6,301 nucleotides of DNA. It comes from DASRAA01 sp036512955 (GTDB lineage: Bacteria > Acidobacteriota > Terriglobia > Terriglobales > Acidobacteriaceae). The notes below the pieces were generated by a model that was given only the letters and a program-made list of their open reading frames with translations, made no database searches and was not told the DNA's origin. Position 1 is the stretch's first letter, and the number at the start of each line of letters is the position of its first letter. Below, piece after piece: positions 1 through 4,270 of the stretch. Position numbers and translations under genes: made by a program. Where the stretch lies: assembly GCA_036512955.1 (NCBI GenBank), contig DATBZX010000185.1, forward strand, positions 1 to 6,301, read 5' to 3'.

Positions 1-373
1 CGCGTTCGGAAACTTGGGCGGGCGATTCGCCGCCCGGACCTCCGTCTCGATAGAGATTCCAGTCTGGCCGCCTCTTGCGAGTATCTATCGAGAACTGTCC
101 CTCGTAGTCGCCGTAATCCCATTCCACTAGGTCCGGTTCGATTTCCGCAACATCTCCCAACCCGGCCAACTCACATGTTCGCCGTGCGCGCTGTAGCGGA
201 CTGGTGAACACGCGGCTGAACCTTACGGCGCGGAGCCGTTCTGCCAGCTTGCGGGCGTCCTGTTCGCCTTTTTCGTTAAGCGGAATGTCGGTTCGACCCG
301 TATGCTGGCCGGAAAGTGACCAAGCCGTTTCGCCGTGTCGAACCAGGTAAAGGCGCGAAAGCACACTCGGCAT
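1..373 (-). CDS. Histidine phosphatase family protein (phosphoglycerate-mutase fold), possibly Shb17-like sugar bisphosphatase; C-terminus beyond window
   Basis: The first 124 codons are visible; the gene runs off the left edge. Seen: the RHG signature at residues 12-14 (R12, H13; H13 would be the phosphorylated histidine), followed by GETAWSLSGQHTGRTDIPL; SPLQRARRT at 59-66 with the second phosphate-binding arginine, R62; and EWDYGDYEG at 84-92 with the likely acid/base glutamate, E84. RPDWNLYRDGGPGGES then spans about 102-117. The second catalytic histidine is past the edge. The family includes phosphoglycerate mutases and many sugar-phosphate phosphatases. The SGQ-TG-TD-PL stretch, EWxYGDYEG and the WNxxRDG block resemble yeast sedoheptulose-1,7-bisphosphatase Shb17 as I recall it, so a sugar bisphosphatase is my preferred but unproven call. 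It is the third gene after ackA and xfp, 5 bp behind xfp. Start uncertain: an in-frame GTG at 382-380 would overlap the xfp stop as GTGA and has a GGGG 9 nt upstream, whereas ATG 373 has no clear Shine-Dalgarno. Confidence 0.9.
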   Translation of the reverse strand, partial: MPSVLSRLYLVRHGETAWSLSGQHTGRTDIPLNEKGEQDARKLAERLRAVRFSRVFTSPLQRARRTCELAGLGDVAEIEPDLVEWDYGDYEGQFSIDTRKRRPDWNLYRDGGPGGESPAQVSER

Positions 374-378
374 GCCGA

Positions 379-2748
379 TCACTTTTTTGCGCCCCACTGC
401 CAGTTTCGGATTTCCGGCAGGTCCTCGCCGTGCTTGTCGATGTACTGCTTGTGCTCGATGAGCTTGTCCTTGAGCTGCTGCTTCAGGTAGATGCCCCTGT
501 CGCCGGTCTGCGGCAGGCGGTCGATGGTGTCCATCACGAGATGGAAGCGGTCCAGATCGTTCAGCACCGTCATGTCGAAGGGTGTGGTGATGGTGCCCTC
601 TTCCTTGTAGCCGCGAACGTGGATGTTGTCGTGGTTGGTGCGGCGATAGGTCAGCCGGTGGATCAACCACGGGTAGGCATGGAAGGCGAAGATGATCGGC
701 TTGTCCTTGGTGAAGAGCTCGTCGAAATCCATGTCGCTCAACCCGTGCGGGTGCTCGGTTTGCGGCTGCAGCTTCATGAGGTCGACGACGTTGACCACCC
801 GGATTTTCAGGTCGGGCAGATGCTCGCGCATAATGGAGACGGCGGCGAGCGTCTCCAGCGTGGGCACGTCGCCACAGCAGGCCATGACCACGTCGGGTGC
901 AATGTCCTGGTCGTTGCTGGCCCACGGCCAGATACCAATGCCCTCGGTGCAGTGCTTGACGGCGGCGTCCATCGTCAGCCACTGCGGCGCCGGGTGTTTG
1001 CCCGCGATCACGACGTTGACGTAATGGCGGCTGCGCAGGCAGTGGTCCATCACCGACAGCAGGCAGTTGGCGTCGGGCGGAAGGTAAACACGCACGACCT
1101 CGGCCTTCTTGTTCACGACGTGGTCGATGAAACCAGGATCTTGGTGTGTGAAGCCGTTGTGATCCTGGCGCCAGACATGCGAGGCCAGCAGGTAGTTTAA
1201 CGAGGCGATCTTCCGCCGCCACGGTAGGTGCGACGTAACCTTCAGCCACTTGGCGTGCTGGTTGAACATCGAATCGACGATGTGGATGAACGCCTCGTAG
1301 CAATTAAATAACCCGTGCCGCCCAGTGAGCAGGTAGCCCTCGAGCCAGCCCTCGCACTGGTGCTCGCTGAGCATTTCCATCACGCGTCCAGTGGGCGCGA
1401 GAAATTCGTCGTTTGGCACGGTCGCGGCGTCCCATTGGCGTTTGGTCACTTCAAAGAGAGCTTCCAGGCCGTTGGAGAGCGTCTCGTCAGGGCCAAAGAC
1501 CCGGAAATTCCGCTGCTCATTGTTCAGCTTCGCCACATCGCGCAGAAAACGCCCGAGCACATGTGTGTCGCCGATGCCGCGCACCCCCGGTGAGGGCACG
1601 TCGACCGCGTAGTCGCGGAAATCCGGCATCCGTAGGTCGCGGAGCAGAATGCCGCCATTAGCGTGGGGATTCGCGCCCATGCGTCGATCACCATTGGGCG
1701 CAAGTTCGGCCAGTTCGGGTTTCAGGCGGCCCTGCTCATCGAAGAGTTCCTCCGGCCGGTAGCTCCTCAGCCAGTCTTCCAACAGCTTGAGGTGTTCGGG
1801 ATGGGTGGCCGGGTCGGAGAGCGGCACCTGGTGCGAACGGAAAGTGCCTTCAACCTGCAGGCCATCGACCACTTTCGGCCCCGTCCAACCCTTGGGTGAA
1901 TTGAAGACGATCATCGGCCAGCGCGGACGCGCGAAGTTGCCGTGGACGCGTGCGTCCTGCTGGATTTTCTTGATCTGCTCCACCGCCGTGTCAAGCGTCG
2001 CGGCCATGGCCTCATGCATCAGCCCGGGCTCGTGACCCTCGACGAAGTAGGGCGTCCACCCGTAGCCGCGGAGCAACTGTTCCAATTCCTCGCGGGTGAT
2101 GCGGGCGAGGAGGGTCGGGTTGGCAATCTTGTAGCCGTTGAGATGCAGGATCGGCAGCACCGCGCCGTCGGTCACTGGATCGAGGAACTTGTTGGAATGC
2201 CATGCGGTGGCCAGCGGACCCGTCTCCGCCTCGCCATCGCCGATGACGCAGGCAACGACGAGATTGGGATTGTCGAACACCGCCCCGAACGAATGGCTGA
2301 GCGAATAGCCCAACTCGCCGCCCTCGTGGATCGAGCCCGGGCACTCGGGAGATGCGTGGCTGGGAATTCCTCCGGGAAACGAAAACTGGAGAAAGAGCTT
2401 CCGAAGCCCGGCCTCATCCTGGCTGATATTGGGATAGATCTCACTGTAAGTGCCCTCGAGATAAGTGTTGCCGACGACGGCCGGGCCGCCGTGTCCGGGG
2501 CCGGAGACGTAAATCATGTCAAGGTCGTATTTTTTGATGACCCTGTTCAAATGCACATAGATGAAGTTCTGCCCAGGGGTCGTGCCCCAGTGTCCCAGCA
2601 GCATGTGCTTCACATCCGGGAGCGTCAGCGGCCGCTTCAGCAGCGGATTGTCGTAAAGATAAATCTGGCCGACCGATAGGTAATTGGCGGCGCGCCAATA
2701 GGCATCCATCTTGTGGAGCAGTTTCGGCGTGAGCGTGTTGGTTTTCAT
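379..2748 (-). CDS. xfp: Phosphoketolase (xylulose-5-phosphate/fructose-6-phosphate), thiamine-diphosphate enzyme
   Basis: This cytoplasmic enzyme splits xylulose-5-P (and in many members fructose-6-P) with phosphate into acetyl phosphate plus glyceraldehyde-3-P (or erythrose-4-P), using Mg2+ and thiamine diphosphate. All 789 residues are present, a normal length for the family (about 790-830). Seen: GHWGTTPGQNF at 52-62 (H53), SGPGHGGPA at 82-90 (H86), PSHASPECPGSIHEGGELGY at 129-148 (H131), the diphosphate/Mg2+ motif GDGEAETG at 170-177, FRSHQVPL at 303-310 (H306), FGPDET at 418-423, SEHQCEGWLEGYL at 461-473, YEAF at 484-487, and GFTHQDPG at 532-539 (H535). These are the conserved active-site histidines and glutamates of the family, and none appears lost. 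It starts 3 bp after the ackA stop; a GGAAAAG at 2756-2762, inside the last ackA codons, sits 7 nt before the ATG, which points to translational coupling. Sequence alone does not settle the preference for xylulose-5-P over fructose-6-P. Confidence 0.98.
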   Translation of the reverse strand: MKTNTLTPKLLHKMDAYWRAANYLSVGQIYLYDNPLLKRPLTLPDVKHMLLGHWGTTPGQNFIYVHLNRVIKKYDLDMIYVSGPGHGGPAVVGNTYLEGTYSEIYPNISQDEAGLRKLFLQFSFPGGIPSHASPECPGSIHEGGELGYSLSHSFGAVFDNPNLVVACVIGDGEAETGPLATAWHSNKFLDPVTDGAVLPILHLNGYKIANPTLLARITREELEQLLRGYGWTPYFVEGHEPGLMHEAMAATLDTAVEQIKKIQQDARVHGNFARPRWPMIVFNSPKGWTGPKVVDGLQVEGTFRSHQVPLSDPATHPEHLKLLEDWLRSYRPEELFDEQGRLKPELAELAPNGDRRMGANPHANGGILLRDLRMPDFRDYAVDVPSPGVRGIGDTHVLGRFLRDVAKLNNEQRNFRVFGPDETLSNGLEALFEVTKRQWDAATVPNDEFLAPTGRVMEMLSEHQCEGWLEGYLLTGRHGLFNCYEAFIHIVDSMFNQHAKWLKVTSHLPWRRKIASLNYLLASHVWRQDHNGFTHQDPGFIDHVVNKKAEVVRVYLPPDANCLLSVMDHCLRSRHYVNVVIAGKHPAPQWLTMDAAVKHCTEGIGIWPWASNDQDIAPDVVMACCGDVPTLETLAAVSIMREHLPDLKIRVVNVVDLMKLQPQTEHPHGLSDMDFDELFTKDKPIIFAFHAYPWLIHRLTYRRTNHDNIHVRGYKEEGTITTPFDMTVLNDLDRFHLVMDTIDRLPQTGDRGIYLKQQLKDKLIEHKQYIDKHGEDLPEIRNWQWGAKK

Positions 2749-2751
2749 GGT

Positions 2752-3951
2752 CTAACTTTTCCGACTTGGGTCGAGATTGAGGACGCGGATGACGGACGCG
2801 ATCATGAGCTCCTCGTCGGTGCGAATGACCCGCACCTTGACGCGACTGGCATCCAGCGAAATCAACGGCGAATTCTTCGCATTGCGCTTCTGGCTTAGTT
2901 CGATGCCGAGAAAGCCGAGTCCGTCGCATATCCGCCCCCGGATGAGCGGCGCGTTTTCACCGATGCCTCCAGCGAAGACGAGGGTGTCCAAACCGCCAAG
3001 AGCAGCAGCGAAAGATCCGATCCATTTTTTGGCCTGATAGCAGAAAAGCGCCACGGCTTCCGCCGCGCGAACGTCATCGGATTCCCGTGCGAGCAACTCG
3101 CGCAGGTCGGAGCTAATTCCGGAAACTCCTAGCAGGCCGGATTCGTGGTTCACCATCTGCTGAAATTGCGCTACGGTCATGCGCTCTGTGCGTGCTAGGT
3201 AGTAAACTAGGCCGGGATCCAGGTCTCCCGTGCGGGTGCTCATCACCAATCCTGCCGTGGGCGTGAAGCCCATGCTGGTATCGATGCTTTTACCGTGGCG
3301 CACGGCGGCCAGGCTGGCGCCATTGCCGAGATGCGCGAGGATCACACGGCCCTTCGCGGCCGCGGGATCGACACGGCTGAGTTCCTCCATCAAATAGGCG
3401 TAGGACAGGCCGTGGAAGCCGTAGCGCTCGACGCCCTTTGCCGCATAGCGCCGCGGGATGGGCAGTAACTTGGCGACCCGCGGCATGGTGCGGTGGAACG
3501 CAGTGTCAAAGCACGCCACCTGGGGCAGTTTTGGATGCCGCCGCAAGAACGCTTCGATCAGCCCGATCTCGCGAGGCAGGTGATCGGGGTCATACGGCGT
3601 GATGCGGTGCAGTTCCGCGAGCAGCTTCGGCGTGACCCGCTCCGGTTCGGAATGCTTCATGCCATGCACCACGCGGTGTCCCGCGGCTTTGACCGACGCG
3701 AAGACGGGCTGCGCTTCAAGCCAGTCCAACAGAAAATTCACTGCCGTGCGGTGGTCGGCGGCAGCAAGGCGGCGCGGGACCTGCGGTTTTCCAGCCGGAT
3801 CGTTGACGATCAAATTCGTGCCACTCAACCCGATGCGATCGATCTTTCCATCGAACCGCCGCCGCGGCGCTTTGCCTGCCTCATACACCGCGAACCGGAT
3901 GCTCGACGAGCCGCCGTTGATCGTTAGGATGCAGGGCAACGCAGATTTCAT
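2752..3951 (-). CDS. ackA: Acetate kinase
   Basis: It transfers phosphate between acetyl phosphate and ADP, giving acetate and ATP in the cytoplasm. It belongs to the ASKHA fold and, at 399 residues, has the standard length. Seen: the N-terminal phosphate loop INGGSSSIRF at 11-20, GHRVVHG at 91-97 (R93), CFDTAFHRTMP at 147-157 (D149), YGFHGLS at 177-183 (H180), ILAHLGNGASLAAV at 204-217, STRTGDLDPG at 238-247 (R240), VFAGGIGENAP at 325-335 and RTDEELMIA at 377-385 (E380/E381). Two positions differ from the usual enzyme: R19 where a lysine is normal (NxGSSSxK), and Y184 where GFHGTSH has its last histidine. Both may be features of this subfamily. It is first in a minus-strand operon and is followed after 3 bp by xfp, whose product acetyl phosphate is its substrate; that placement favours ATP formation. 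The ATG at 3951 is supported by GGGAG 7 nt upstream. Butyrate kinase is unlikely given the match to acetate kinase motifs. Confidence 0.97.
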   Translation of the reverse strand: MKSALPCILTINGGSSSIRFAVYEAGKAPRRRFDGKIDRIGLSGTNLIVNDPAGKPQVPRRLAAADHRTAVNFLLDWLEAQPVFASVKAAGHRVVHGMKHSEPERVTPKLLAELHRITPYDPDHLPREIGLIEAFLRRHPKLPQVACFDTAFHRTMPRVAKLLPIPRRYAAKGVERYGFHGLSYAYLMEELSRVDPAAAKGRVILAHLGNGASLAAVRHGKSIDTSMGFTPTAGLVMSTRTGDLDPGLVYYLARTERMTVAQFQQMVNHESGLLGVSGISSDLRELLARESDDVRAAEAVALFCYQAKKWIGSFAAALGGLDTLVFAGGIGENAPLIRGRICDGLGFLGIELSQKRNAKNSPLISLDASRVKVRVIRTDEELMIASVIRVLNLDPSRKS

Positions 3952-3958
3952 GGATCGA

Positions 3959-3963
3959 CTCCC
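3959..3963 (-). promoter_or_regulatory. Ribosome binding site of ackA
   Basis: GGGAG on the minus strand ends 7 nt before the ATG at 3951-3949, a good Shine-Dalgarno match at normal spacing. It fixes the ackA start. The ATG at 3965-3963 just upstream is out of frame: it would read five codons and stop at the TGA overlapping the ackA start codon. Confidence 0.75.
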
Positions 3964-3970
3964 ATGATAA

Positions 3971-3988
3971 AACCACCCGTCCGTGGTT
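3971..3988. repeat. Inverted repeat upstream of ackA (AACCAC-N6-GTGGTT)
   Basis: Perfect 6-bp arms, AACCAC at 3971-3976 and GTGGTT at 3983-3988, flank CCGTCC. The repeat lies 20-37 bp upstream of the ackA ATG, just ahead of its ribosome site. It could be an operator near the promoter or, if transcription starts further upstream, a small hairpin in the ackA leader. No regulator family was recognised from it. Confidence 0.5.
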
Positions 3989-4054
3989 CCTGTTGCGAAT
4001 TGGTCTTCACACTTTTACCAAAAATGGCAATTGGCGAAACGCGGACGTGGCGTC

Positions 4055-4065
4055 TGGACCGTCCA
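4055..4065. repeat. Palindrome TGGAC-C-GTCCA
   Basis: Perfect 5-bp arms around one central base near the middle of the divergent gap. A wider, non-overlapping pair, CGTGG (4046-4050) and CCACG (4063-4067), overlaps it and could compete in RNA. The position suits a shared operator, but the element is short and could arise by chance in GC-rich DNA. Confidence 0.35.
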
Positions 4066-4160
4066 CGACCGTAACCGGACATGCGTATCGCGGGCGTGTT
4101 TCGTCGGGGTGATTACGTCAGCCAAGCTGCGGATACAGACCGCGAGCGCCGGCCACCATC

Positions 4161-4205
4161 ATGCCCTCAATCAATCCTCTCGAACTACAACCGCAGATGC
4201 AATAG
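4161..4205 (+). other. Possible 14-codon leader ORF upstream of mgtA (speculative)
   Basis: ATG at 4161 opens a 14-codon frame, MPSINPLELQPQMQ, that stops at TAG 4203-4205, 65 bp before the mgtA start. Three of its 14 residues are proline. In Salmonella and relatives the mgtA leader carries the short proline-rich ORF mgtL, whose translation controls mgtA expression. Against it: no clear Shine-Dalgarno precedes this ATG, and a chance ORF of this size is common. Confidence 0.15.
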
Positions 4206-4217
4206 CCTTTCCATCGC

Positions 4218-4239
4218 CCTGATACAAAAAACAGTCAGG
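4218..4239. repeat. Inverted repeat CCTGA-N12-TCAGG before mgtA
   Basis: Five-base arms at 4218-4222 and 4235-4239 enclose a 12-base, A-rich loop (six consecutive A at 4226-4231). The repeat ends 31 bp before the mgtA GTG. It may be a weak hairpin in the mgtA leader or an operator half-site pair; the short arms make chance plausible. Confidence 0.3.
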
Positions 4240-4255
4240 TGATCTTTATCTAGGC

Positions 4256-4262
4256 AAAGGAG
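4256..4262 (+). promoter_or_regulatory. Ribosome binding site of mgtA
   Basis: AAAGGAG ends 8 nt before the GTG at 4271-4273, a near-perfect Shine-Dalgarno. It decides for this GTG start. The same frame is open back to the TGA at 4220-4222, but it contains no ATG, GTG or TTG between that stop and 4271. Confidence 0.85.
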
Positions 4263-4270
4263 ACGTTCGC

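Larger units (their letters stand above)
1..3951 (-). other. Predicted operon ackA - xfp - histidine phosphatase
   Basis: Three genes on one strand lie 3 bp and 5 bp apart, too close for internal promoters or terminators of ordinary size. I see no stem-loop followed by a T run at either junction. The ribosome site of xfp lies in the end of ackA, and that of the phosphatase in the end of xfp. The products are linked: Xfp makes acetyl phosphate and AckA uses it, and the phosphatase probably acts on a sugar phosphate of the same pool. Further genes may follow past the left edge. Co-transcription is inferred from spacing. Confidence 0.85.
3952..4270. promoter_or_regulatory. Divergent control region between the ackA operon and mgtA
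   Basis: About 319 bp lie between two genes that point away from each other, so promoters for both directions must be here unless mgtA is served from elsewhere. An AT-rich patch at about 4008-4034 stands out in a GC-rich window. On the minus strand it holds TTGCCA (4030-4025), five of six matches to a -35 box, but no good -10 box at 16-18 bp; TAAAAG (4017-4012) is a weak -10 candidate with only a poor -35. No convincing sigma-70 promoter was found for mgtA. AATTGG occurs at 3998-4003 and again at 4029-4034, 31 bp apart. No TTGAT-N4-ATCAA (Fnr/FixK) box and no sigma-54 element was seen. The inverted repeats, the small ORF and the ribosome sites are listed separately. Confidence 0.6.

Noticed and set aside
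316..1200. A 294-codon ORF on the plus strand, antisense to xfp
   Set aside because: It is in codon register with xfp and ends at a TTA leucine codon of xfp. The translation is low in complexity and rich in V, H and D, as expected of antisense to a GC-rich gene.
1303..1312. AT-rich spot inside xfp (AATTAAATAA)
   Set aside because: On the coding strand it reads as normal codons in the conserved GLFNCYEAF block, so it is coding sequence and not an insertion or promoter.
1942..2679. A 245-codon ORF on the plus strand, antisense to xfp
   Set aside because: Same codon-register shadow of xfp; it covers the thiamine-diphosphate motif region, which is clearly coding on the other strand.
3493..3967. 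Plus-strand ORFs of 122-144 codons over the start of ackA
   Set aside because: They are antisense to the conserved ackA N-terminal motifs, have no recognisable domain and no good ribosome site.
4079..4099. Possible RNA hairpin ACATGC / GCGTGT with one G-U pair
   Set aside because: A six-pair stem including a wobble is expected by chance in a region of this size; no riboswitch consensus such as the M-box was recognised.
3983..4222. A 79-codon plus-strand ORF in the divergent gap
   Set aside because: It lacks a Shine-Dalgarno, has no recognisable protein features, and covers the region that must hold the promoters. It ends in the TGA just before the mgtA frame opens, which is coincidental.
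4081..4242. A 53-codon plus-strand ORF (begins MRIAGVFRRGDY) ahead of mgtA
   Set aside because: No ribosome site precedes the ATG and the composition looks like random translation of GC-rich DNA. It also overlaps the short proline ORF in another frame, so at most one could be real.
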